Assembly: GCA_006384855.1 (NCBI GenBank)
Contig: VCJN01000572.1
Location: 1-64,000 of the forward strand
Direction of reading: 5' to 3'
DNA: 64,000 nt
From: Tetraselmis striata
Taxonomy: Eukaryota; Chlorophyta; Chlorodendrophyceae; Chlorodendrales; Chlorodendraceae
Part shown: positions 44,909 through 54,219 of the stretch, one piece after another
Position numbering within the stretch: position 1 is the stretch's first letter
Layout of the letters: each line of letters opens with the position of its first letter
The notes under the pieces: model-generated
What the model was told of the DNA's origin: nothing
Database searches by the model: none
The model's input: the letters and a program-made list of their open reading frames with translations, nothing else
Translations under genes and position numbers: made by a program

Positions 44909-45822
44909 GTGCCAGTCCTGCCCCGGGGCACGCAAAAACACGACTACAGTACTAGTACAGATACCAAATCTTTTAGATCTGGCACGCTGGGGGTGGCGCG
45001 GGCGGGCGCGTGGTCGATGCCGCCTGGAGCCGCAGGCATTGACTGCGCTGTCTGTGGTCGTCCCGGTTTTTCGATTTCTGGCAGTACTTTATGTAGTACT
45101 TCCAATGCCGGCGTCATTCCCACCCAGCCCACAGCCCCCTCCCGACCCCTCAGCCCAAGCCCCAACCCCGCCCCCAACCCCGCAGCCACACCACCGCCGG
45201 CGCGCATCCCCGAGACACCCGCGGCACCGTCCGAGGCAGCTTCACAGCACCTATCTTCGCCCGTCGGTCCGCACTTCACGGTGATGACTCCGCATGCGCG
45301 CCGCCCGCCATGGTCCAAGCCGCACCCCTATGCCCCCCTTTCCCCAACCACACCCGCTCCCCTCCCCAACCCCGCAGCCACACCACCGCCGGCGCGCATC
45401 CCCGAGTCACCTGCGGCACCGTCCGAGGCAGCTTTACATCACCTATCTTCGCCCGTCGGTCCGCACTTCACGGTGATGACTCCGCATGCGCGCCGCCCGC
45501 CATGGTCCAAGCCGCACCCCTCCGCCCCCCTTTCCCCAACCACACCCGCTCCCCTCCCCAACCCCGCAGCCACACCACCGCCGGCGCGCATCCCCGAGTC
45601 ACCCGCGGCACCGTCCGAGGCAGCTTCACATCACCTATCTTGCCCGTCGGTCCGCACTTCACGGTGATGACTCCGCATGCGCGCCGCCCGCCATGGTCCA
45701 AGCCGCACCCCTCCGCCCCCCTTTCCCCAACCACACCCGCTCCCCTCCCCAACCCCGCAGCCACACCACCGCCGGCGCGCATCCCCGAGTCAACCGCGGC
45801 ACCGTCCGAGGCAGCTTCACAT
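44909..45822 (+). CDS. Proline-rich tandem-repeat protein, interrupted by a transposon
   Basis: The frame opens within or near the recombinase-element flank (GGTGCCAGTCCTGCCCCGGG) and reads through a Pro/Ala-rich region made of units of 192 bp (64 residues). The repeated words PARIPESPAAPSEA and VGPHFTVMTPHARRPPWSKP occur at 45,181, 45,373, 45,565 and 45,756. A 1-nt deletion near 45,643 shifts the frame in the third unit. The array is cut at 45,822 by the Mutator-like element and resumes at 51,982 for about 1.3 more units. I do not recognise a function; the composition resembles a cell-wall or linker-type sequence. It may equally be non-coding satellite that happens to be open. Confidence 0.4.
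45122..45822 (+). repeat. 192-bp tandem repeat array, left part
   Basis: Almost four units with periods of 192, 192 and 191 bp. The right part lies at 51,982-52,250 beyond the transposon, sharing GACTCCGCATGCGCGCCGCC. Confidence 0.95.
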
Positions 45823-45907
45823 GGGAAAAGCGCAATATTATAGCGTAAACGGTAGAGGCCACTATACTTCACTTTTGACTCACTGAAAATGGGACAATTT
45901 ACTAGCT
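45823..45907 (+). repeat. Left terminal inverted repeat of the MULE
   Basis: It pairs with 51,898-51,981. The outermost ~15 bp have diverged (GGGAAAAGCG against GGGAATGGGA); the inner 65 bp are almost identical. Confidence 0.93.
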
Positions 45908-46457
45908 CACGCGCCACACAATGTACTACAGACATACATATACAGCGCAAAGTACTGTACTCGCCGTCGCCGCCGCCATCCCGCCTTATCCCGCCCACTC
46001 GAGTGGAGGGGGGGCTGCGCAGTACTACTAGTCGCTACTAGTATACCTTTCCACCACCGGCAGGGCTGCCCAGAACCCAAACCGGGCCGTGACAGACAGT
46101 TAGCGACTATTCATAGGAAAGGATCCCACGCGACACAGGCATGCAGGGTCTTATCTTACACAAAAAGGCGCGAACGCCCGGATCCGTGACATGAATGGAC
46201 TCCGCCTACCTTCGGCGTAGGTCTGCACGGCTGGTGAGTAGGCAGCTATAGAGACTTGCAGCTCACGCTATCGGTTACTGCCATGCAGGCTGGGGTAGGT
46301 CCCATCGCGATGAAGGTGCCTAGCAACCCCCCCCCCCCCCCCCCCGCTTCCCCCCCGCACGCGGCCACCCTCTCGAGAGTCTGCCAGCCGGTCCGCCCGA
46401 CCCGCTCGACCGAGGGCTTCGTCTGCTCGATGTGCCCCCACCCAACGCTCTCGTCAC

Positions 46458-46745
46458 GTGGCGGCCCTTGCCGTTGGACCTAGCCGGGCCGATACGCAGT
46501 CAGTGGCGGGTCAGGGGCAGGGCCCGCCAGCGGCAGACATGTCGCCGAGCTTGGCTGTCGCTGGCGATGCGGCCGAGGGCTGGCCTACGCATAGCGATAG
46601 CCAGGCTGGGGAGAGCGGCGGGCAGGGAGCCGGCGCGTCGGCAGCCACACCCTATGGACTTGCGCTCGCATTAGGCGGGGGTGGGGGCGTGCCGGATGCC
46701 AGCGGCTCGGAGGCTGGTAAAGGCGCGACAACCACCATGCTCACG
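46458..46745 (+). CDS. Gly/Ala-rich exon of the MULE cargo gene, first copy
   Basis: After an acceptor (CGATACGCAG) the frame reads SVAGQGQGPPAADMSPSLAV, then GESGGQGAGASAAT and DASGSEAGKGATTTMLT, up to a donor (ACG|GTAAGA). The same block, with its upstream flank, recurs at about 48,903-49,223. It is low-complexity with no known domain. It seems to be an early exon of the gene whose later exons form the repeated units. Confidence 0.4.
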
Positions 46746-46905
46746 GTAAGAACTGTGGAATAGGCGGGATGGAGGGCGGGGGGCGGGGGGGGGGGGGGGG
46801 GTGAGGTTGTGGCCGTGCTGTGATGTAATGCTGTGGTAGTGTGGTGCACCTTTGCATTTTTATACGGCTTGCTAATTATGTCGCCATTACACGTTCGACT
46901 GGCAG

Positions 46906-49900
46906 CCCCCGACTCCAAAAACTAGCACGAGCAACGCACTCCCTGCCCCCGCTGCCGACGAGTTGCAGCCGGCCTCGAAAGAAGCAACGCCAGCCGCCAA
47001 GGTGGGCGGCCTTGCTGCGATGTAATGTTGCGGTCCTGGGCTTTTGTTGTTTTCGGCTTGCTAATTATGTCGCCATCGCGCGTTCGACCCACAGCCCCCG
47101 ATTGCAAAGCACGAGCGACGCACCCCCTTGCCTTGCTGCCGACGAGTCGCAGCCGGCCTCAAATGAAGCGACGCCAGTCGCCACGGTGGGCGGCCTTGCT
47201 TCGATGTAAGGCTACGCTAGGCTGTTTTAGTTTTCGACTGGATAATTATGTCGCCATCGCAATTCCACCCACAGCCCCCGAGTGCAAAACGTGGCACAAG
47301 CGACGCACCCCCTTCGCCTTGCTGCCGACGAGTCGCCGCCGGCTCGCATGCGCCACCAGTCGCAAGGGTGGGCGGCTTTGCTGCGATGTAAGGTTAAGCT
47401 AGGCTTTTGCAGTTTCCGGCTTGCTAATTATTATGCCGCCATCGCACGTTCCACCGATAGCCCCCGAGTCCCAAACCTTGCACCAGCGACGCATCCCCTC
47501 GCCCGATGCTGACGAGTCGCAGCCGGCTTCAACCGAGGCGACGCACGTCGCCAAGGCGGGCGGCCTTGCTGCGACATAATGATGTTATCCACCTTTGCAT
47601 TTTTATGGCTTGCTAAATATGTCGCCATCGCGCGTTCGACCCCCCCCCCCCCCCCCCCCCCCCGACTGCTAGCTGCACGAGCGACGCACCCCCTCGCCTT
47701 GCTGTCGGCGAGTCGCAACCGGCCTCAAAAGAAGCGACGCCAGTCGCAAGGTGGGCGGCCTTGCTGCGATGTAAGGCTATGTTGGGTTTTTTTAGTTTCC
47801 GACTTGCTGATTATGTAGACGCCATCGCACATACCTCCCGACTGCAAAATCTGGCACCCGACGCACCCGCTGCCCCCGCTGCAAAAGGCCCGAACGACCC
47901 TCACAGTTTGCTCACAGTTGCGGCAATCCTTTGGTGACGCCTGTGCAGGCCGGGAGAAGCAAAAAGGGGGAAAAGGCAAGGGCAAACGCGGGCAGGGTGG
48001 TGCTGGCTCCAAGCGCGGCCGTGAGGAGCGATCCCGCCGCCGATTATTGCCACTCCCGTCACTTCCTCTTCACCCACCTCCCCCGGAGCACCGCACAAGT
48101 CCGTCCCATCCGCTGCAGTCAAGCCGCCGCGGTCCTGGTCCATCGTTCCCCAGGACGTGAGGAAGAGGGCGGAGCGCAGGATCGCCAGCTCTACTATGGG
48201 GTGGGCACCGCTGAGGTGGTGCCGGGCGCAGCGGAGCCTTAGACCCTGGTGATGTATGCAAAAGTGCCCGCCATAGATAAAGGTGGCTGCACTGCCGGCA
48301 CCTTCTGGACTCGTCGCAGTCGCAGGAAACCCCATTGTCGCCCGCAGAAACGCACTTCAGTCGACAACAAACTCTGTGGACGGCTTGCAAGAAGCGACAA
48401 GGTTGGGGCAGCAATCCTCGCCTACTGTTGGTATACGCGACAATGCGCGCCTGGGTGACCTGGTACTCGGAGTGGCAGTCGTGTTGTATGACAGTCGTGT
48501 TGACGCACCCCATCGCGTGCCTGCTGCCGAGCCGCAGCCGGCCTCGACAAGGGCGACGCGAGTTGTCAAGGTGGGTTGGCCCCGTTGCACGTGTTGCCAT
48601 TGCGCACCTATTACTTTTACGGTTCGCTAATAGAGTCGAAATTGCACGTTGGCCCCGCATACCCCGAGCGCAGAGGCTTGCCCGAGCGACGCACCCTCTC
48701 GAAGCGCTGCTCCCGAGTCGCAGCCGGCCTCGACAGGGGCGCCTCATGTCGCCAAGGTGGGTTGGACCCGCTGCACCTTTGTTGCCGTTGCGCACTTGTT
48801 ACTTTTACGGCATGCTAATTGAGTTGCCATCGCACGTTGGCCCCCGCAGACCCCAAGCGCAAAAGCTGGCCCGAGCGACGAACCCCCTCGCGGCGTTGCT
48901 CCTAACCCGCATGCCAAACGCTCTCGTCGCGTGGCGGCCCTGGCCATTGGACCTAGCTGGGCCGATACGCAGTAAGTGGCGGGTCAGGGGCAGGGCCCGC
49001 CAGCGGCAGACATGTCGCCGAGTTTGGCGGCTGCCGCTGGCGATGCGGCCGAGGGCTTGCCTACGCCTAGCGATAGCCACGCGGGGGAGAGCGGCGGGCA
49101 GGGAGCCGGCGCGTCGGCAGCCACACTCTCTGGACATGCGCTAGCATTAGGCGGTGGTGAGCGAGGGCGTGCCGGATGCCAGCGGCTCGGAGGCTAAAGG
49201 CGCGACAACCACCATGCCCATTGTAAGAGATGCGGAAAAGGCGGGATGGAGGGCAGGGTGGAGAGGGGGGGGGGTGGCCGTGCTGTGATATAATGTTGTG
49301 GTGCACCTTTGTATTTTTATACGGCTTGCTAATTATGTCGCCATTACACGTTCGACTGACAGCCCCCGACTCCAAAAACTAGCACGAGCAACGCACTCCC
49401 TGCCCCCGCTGCCGACGAGTTGCAGCCGGCCTTAATAGAAGCAACGCCAGTCGCCAAGGTGGGCGGCCGTGCTGCGATGTAAGGTTATCCTGGGCTTCTG
49501 TTGTTTTCGGCTTGCTAATTATGTCGCCATCGCACGTTCGACCCAACAGCCCCCAATTGCAAAAGCTGGCACCAGCGACGCACCCCCTTGCCTTGCTGCC
49601 GACGAGTCGCAGCCGGCCTCAAATGAAGCGACGCAAGTCGTCAAGGTGGACGGCCTTGCTGTGATGTAAGGCTACGGGTTATGGGCTCATGTAGTTTCCG
49701 GCTTGCTAATTATTATGCCGCCATCGCACGTTCCACCCACAGCCACCGAGCGACGCACCCCCTCGCCTTGCTGCCGACGAGTCGCAGCCGGCTCGCAAGA
49801 GGCGCCGGGAGTCGCCAAGGTGGGTGACCTTACTGCGATGTTGTAAGGCTATACTAGGTTGTTTCGTTAGTTTCCGACTTGCTAATTATGTCGCCATCGC

Positions 49901-51104
49901 ACGTTCGTCCGACAGCCCCGGAGTGCAAAAGCTGGCACGAGCGACGCACCACCTCGCCTTGCTACCGACGAGTCGCAGCCGGCTTGCAAGAGGCGCCGCG
50001 AGTCGCCAAGGTGGGCGGCCTTTCTGCGAGGTAAGGCTATGCTGGGCTGTTTCAGTTTTCGGCTTGCTAATGATAATGTCGCCATCGCACATTCGACCCA
50101 CAGCCCCGAGTGCAAAAGCTTGCACAAGCGACGCATCTCCTCGCCCGCCGCCAACGAGTCGCAGCCGCCCTCAAAAGAAGCGACGCACGTCGCCAAGGTG
50201 GTCGGCCTTGCTGCGACATAATGTTGTTGTCCACCTTTGCATTTTTATGGCTTGCTACTTATGTCGCCATCGCACGTTCGACCCACAGCCCCCGAGCGAC
50301 GCACCCCCTCGCCTTGCTGCCGACGAGTCGCAGCCGGCCTCAAATGAAGCGACGCCAGTCGCCAAGGTGGACGGCCTTGCTGTGATGTGAGGCTATGGGA
50401 TATAGGCTCATGTAGTTTCCGGCTTGCTAATTTTGTCGCCATCGCACGTTCCACCCACAGCCCCCGAGCGACGCACCCCCTCGCCTTGCTGCCGACGAGT
50501 CGCAGCCGGCTCGCAAGAGGCGCCGGGAGTCGCCAAGGTGGGTGACCTTACTGCGATGCTGTAAGGCTATGCTAGGTTGTTTTAGTTAGTTTCCGACTTG
50601 CTAATTATGTCGCCATCGCACGTTCGTCCGACAGCCCCCGAGTGCAAAAGCTGGCACGAGCGACCACCACCTCGCCTTGCTACCGACGAGTCGCAGCCGG
50701 CTTGCAAGAGGCGCCGCGAGTCGCCAAGGTGGGCGGCCTTTCTGCGAGGTAAGGCTATGCTGGGCTGTTTCAGTTTTCGGCTTGCTAATTATAATGTCGC
50801 CATCGCACATTCGACCCACAGCCCCGAGTGCAAAAGCTGGCACAAGCGACGCATCTCCTCGCCCGCCGCCAACGAGTCGCAGCCGCCCTCAAAAGAAGCG
50901 ACACACGTTGCCAAGGTGGTCGGCCTTGCTGCGACATAATGTTGTTGTCCACCTTTGCATTTTTATGGCTTGCTACTTATGTCGCCATCGCGCGTTCAAC
51001 CTACCCACATCCCCCCGACTGCTAGCTGCACGAGCGACGTACCCCCTCGCCTTGCTGCCGCATAGTCGCAACCGGCCTCAAAAGAAGCGACGCCAGTCGC
51101 CAAG
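46906..51104 (+). repeat. Array of ~17 exon-plus-intron-like units (~185 bp each)
   Basis: Each unit has an A/C-rich block of about 77-100 nt that usually starts after CACAG and ends GCCAAG|GTGGGC, followed by a T-rich block of about 85 nt containing TTGCTAATTATGTCGCC. The best-kept block (46,906-47,001) is 96 nt and would encode PPTPKTSTSNALPAPAADEL plus 12 more residues. Other blocks vary in length, and some would break the frame. Clear blocks start near 46,906, 47,094, 49,364, 49,550, 49,736, 49,912, 50,100, 50,284, 50,455, 50,630, 50,818 and 51,005. The interval 47,880-48,650 is more diverged and includes a basic segment (REKQKGGKGKGKRGQGG). Confidence 0.8.
48903..49660 (+). repeat. Second copy of the 46,430-47,200 segment
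   Basis: A segment of roughly 750 bp is duplicated about 2.46 kb downstream, including the Gly/Ala exon, the TTATACGGCTTGCTAATTAT intron-like part and the first two array units. It has small indels. Confidence 0.85.
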
Positions 51105-51729
51105 GTGGGCGGCCTTGCTGCAATGTATCCGTTGGTTCAACCGCAGGTGACTGCTACCTGCACGCGGAAATTGTTTGAGGAGGGGCAGCATACCTTTGTA
51201 GCCGCCGAGGCATACAAGAACCGCCAATTAGTAGAGAGGCCTGAGATTACCGACTTGACCGATTTTGTAGTCGGTATATTCAGTGTGGCCGCCTTCGGCA
51301 GGAAGCCAGTGACCGATATGGTGTGGTTGTACCTCAGCCTCAGCCGGGGTGGGCCGTGTGGCCCCTGCAACTGCCGTGTCGGAACGCTTACCGATGCCTT
51401 GCATACCGGGGCTGCCTGCGGCACCCTCTTCAGACGCCACTACTTCGGCCAAAGACGCAGGGGGGCGATGGCCACCCCCCCTTAACGACTCTTCCAAGGT
51501 CGCAACATCACGCAAGGCTGCCCCACGCGAGGAGACGGGCATACCCGACGGCAGACCCGATACAACTTGTTGCCATCTCGAGAACTTCCCTACTCAACAT
51601 TCCCTCATGATCTTGAATGAGTTCCCGCACCTCCCCAAGTGCAGCGCGAAGTTCGTGTATAGCCCGCAAGGGGGAACCCATACTGACCCCGCAACCCTAC
51701 TTCCTACTTGTTTCAGCGAGAACTGTTAG
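51105..51729 (+). CDS. Last exon(s) of the MULE cargo gene, unrecognised
   Basis: After the final array unit an acceptor-like CAACCGCAG is followed by an open stretch (KLFEEGQHTFVAAEAYKNRQ; TDLTDFVVGIFSVAAFGRK). From about 51,349 another frame is the better one (PSSDATTSAKDAGGRWPPPL; LMILNEFPHLPKCSAKFVYS), ending at a stop at 51,729. This is the only part of the MULE interior with ordinary, non-repetitive protein composition. I do not recognise a domain. It could be a fragment of a captured host gene. Confidence 0.35.
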
Positions 51730-51897
51730 AAAGGTGTGGGAGGCGGAGAACTGCCTCGACTTCGCGGCAACCTACCTACCTACCTACCTTCGGAGAACCT
51801 GCCTCGACCCGCCGCCTCTGCCTCGTTCCGCCGCCACCAAGTGATCATGTACTTTGTGCCAGTACACGCGAACCCTAAAAACCTGCACAGGGTTTAA

Positions 51898-51981
51898 AGC
51901 TAGTAAATTGTCCCATTTCAGTGAGTCATAAGTGAAGTATAGTGGCCTCTACCGTTTACGCTATAATCTTGTCCCATTCCC
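51898..51981 (-). repeat. Right terminal inverted repeat of the MULE
   Basis: This is the inverted partner of 45,823-45,907, followed by the second copy of the 9-bp target duplication. Confidence 0.93.
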
Positions 51982-52250
51982 GCTTCACATCACCTATCTT
52001 CGCCCGTCGGTCCGCACTTCACGGTGATGACTCCGCATGCGCGCCGCCCGCCATGGTCCAAGCCGCACCCCTCCGCCCCCCTTTCCCCAACCACACCCGC
52101 TCCCCTCCCCAACCCCGCAGCCACACCACCGCCGGCGCGTATCCCCGAGTCAACCGCGGCACAGTCCGAGGCAGCTTCACAGCACCTATCTTCGCCCGTC
52201 GGCCCGCACTTCACGGTGATGACTCCGCATGCACGCCTGCGCGCAGCGGT
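51982..52250 (+). repeat. 192-bp tandem array, right part
   Basis: It continues the proline-rich units cut at 45,822. The last copy decays at about 52,235. After that an open frame reads on to about 52,413 without a known domain. Confidence 0.9.
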
Positions 52251-52847
52251 GTGGGTCGCACCGCCAACTCCACAAGACTCAAGACATGAAGACGGAGGCG
52301 GTGCTCATTCTCGCGTGGGCTTCAGGCAGCTTAAGCTGAAGTTGCCCGTGACGTTGTACTACGCGGTAGGCTCGTGTTGCTTACGCTTTTGTAATCCAAA
52401 CCAGATCTTTTAGTACTGTTTTACTGCTCCCTCTCTAGCCATGTCCTCGATGGCCAACAACATTGTGCTGTTAGCGGTGGATTTTGTTACAGAGTTTTTC
52501 TTGTAATTCACACTAGAACCCATATTTTACGAAAGCTGCGCGCTACATCCGGTGAACTGCGGGCGCGCGCATCCACGCGCAGTATGATCCACATACAGGA
52601 TTGCAGCTTCGTTTGTAACGGATACATCACGAGGGTGGGACGGAACAATAACCGTCACCGCGAGGGGTGCCTACTGGTACCGCCGCAGCGCCGACGACAG
52701 ATGAGCTCACGGGGTCTCGATGCTGACGCCCGGAACCTGGCATCCACACTCCAGCCTGATCCCCGCCAGCTGCCGCGAGTGGGCAGCCCCACGCGGAGGC
52801 CTACCCGCAGTTAAAGGGCGCAGCGATGACGGACGCAGCGCTACGAA
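52251..52847. other. Upstream region of CNOT1
   Basis: It contains AT-richer sequence and short open frames only. It probably holds the promoter and 5' UTR of the gene that follows; I see no diagnostic site. Confidence 0.4.
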
Positions 52848-54188
52848 ATGGGCCAACCGCGCCCTGAGGGTCACCAGCACAAGCAGCAGCCTCCCTCGGC
52901 TTGCGGCGCCCCCGTTGCGGCGGCCCCTCACAGGGAGAGTTTAACACAAAGTACTAGTAACGCGCTCCCGCCAACACTCGCTCCGCCCCCCGTGCCTGCG
53001 GCCGCCGCCGTTGGGCGTCTGGTCGCTCACACTAACGCCTGTAGCGAGGCAAAGAAGGCGGAGGCAGTCCTTCGCCTGCAGCAGGTGTGGATGACCTGCC
53101 CACACCCTGGCCTAACTGGCCTACCCGGCCAGCAGCTGTTTTCAAGCCAACTCCCCCCCCCCCCTCTTGATCGTCCGCCCTACTTACGGGACCCTGTAGG
53201 CGCCGGCGAGCTCCCAGATCATGCGAACGGTAAATCATTTACCGACTACTATATCTTCATCTCGCCGCCCGCTATAAGGATTAGCCCCTTTCAGCGACTA
53301 TGAGATAAGATACCCTTTCTTTCGAATACTCCTCTTCTTCCACCGACAACTCTGATGATTTATTTTCCGCCATAGGTTAGTGGCGAATTTCATCCGGCTG
53401 AATTACGGCAAGCCACTGGTCTTCTTCCTGCGCCCCAGCAACGGACCCATGCTTCGCCACTTTCGGCCGTGCCCCACCTGCTCCCAACTGCCCCGTGCGC
53501 GCCCCCCGTGTCATGGATCTTTGGCCAAGCCCAGCTTGCGCCGCTTGGCTTTCACCTGCCTCGCCGCCGCGTGAGCTCCGCCGTGCTATAAGCCTGCACG
53601 TACGGGTAAACATCTCCCGATCCGCACGACTCAGATCCGCGCCGCCGCCGCCGCTTACTCCTTCCTCACCGTTCGCTCCCATCGCCCATACCAGCGCCGA
53701 TCCATCCTCACTCCCTTGCTGCCTTTTAGCGATTAGTCGTATTCGGCGCGCTCTTGGGGGCGGTTCTGTGCCCGCCCCCACCCCAATCAGTGCCCCCCCC
53801 CCCCTCTCCGCCCGCCGCGCCCTTTTTTGTTTTTTTTTCGTTTTTTCTGCGATTTTCTTGCAGCGAAGCCCCTGACGCCACCAACCTGATCTTTAGCCCT
53901 GTGGTTGCGGCTGGCTGCAGCTGCTACGCCTTTGCGGACCGGACGCTGCGCTCGAGGTGATCACCGCCCTCCTCCGCAGCAGCAGCCATCCCGCGCTGCT
54001 GGCCGCCGCCGTCGAGTACGCGGCGCCCCTCCCGTGCTTTCCCAGCCTGCTCCTGCAGGCGCTTGCGGTCTCGGCCGCTCCGCTCAGCCGTGTCACTCAC
54101 CTCTCCCTGAGCGCCGAGGCCGAGCTCGCGCTCTGCGTGTCCCTTGTCGAAGCGGGAGACGAGGACCAGCAAACTGAAGGTCCCCCCG

Positions 54189-54219
<31 letters not shown>

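Larger units (their letters stand above)
42440..44940 (-). mobile_element. Tyrosine-recombinase element with split direct repeats (DIRS/PAT-like or Crypton-like)
   Basis: The minus strand carries a tyrosine recombinase. Repeat A (about 198 bp) occurs at 43,264-43,461 and 44,697-44,894. Repeat B (about 70 bp, TAGACAGCGTAGATTTTGCA) occurs at 42,838-42,906 and 43,455-43,527. Read on the minus strand the order is A, recombinase, B, A, then B after a gap of about 360 bp. PAT-like members of the DIRS order, such as kangaroo of Volvox, are known for an A-ORF-B-A-B arrangement. No reverse transcriptase lies inside, so the copy is deleted or of another class. A relic of its flank lies at 8,805-9,250. 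Confidence 0.6.
45823..51981 (+). mobile_element. Mutator-like DNA transposon (MULE) with 84-bp inverted repeats and 9-bp target duplication
   Basis: The 9-bp word GCTTCACAT flanks the insert at 45,814-45,822 and 51,982-51,990. The ends are inverted repeats of about 84 bp (45,823-45,907 and 51,898-51,981) that match almost throughout, for example GCGTAAACGGTAGAGGCCAC. Long terminal inverted repeats with a 9-bp duplication are the signature of Mutator-like elements. I see no transposase in the 6.16 kb. The interior is dominated by a ~185-bp exon-like array, so this looks like a non-autonomous, gene-carrying (Pack-MULE-like) element. Removing it restores the 192-bp tandem array. Confidence 0.87.

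Noticed and set aside
46841-51150. Continuous plus-strand frames through the exon-like array
   Set aside because: They run across the T-rich intron-like parts in changing frames. Repetitive composition and conserved donor/acceptor words fit separate exon-like blocks better.
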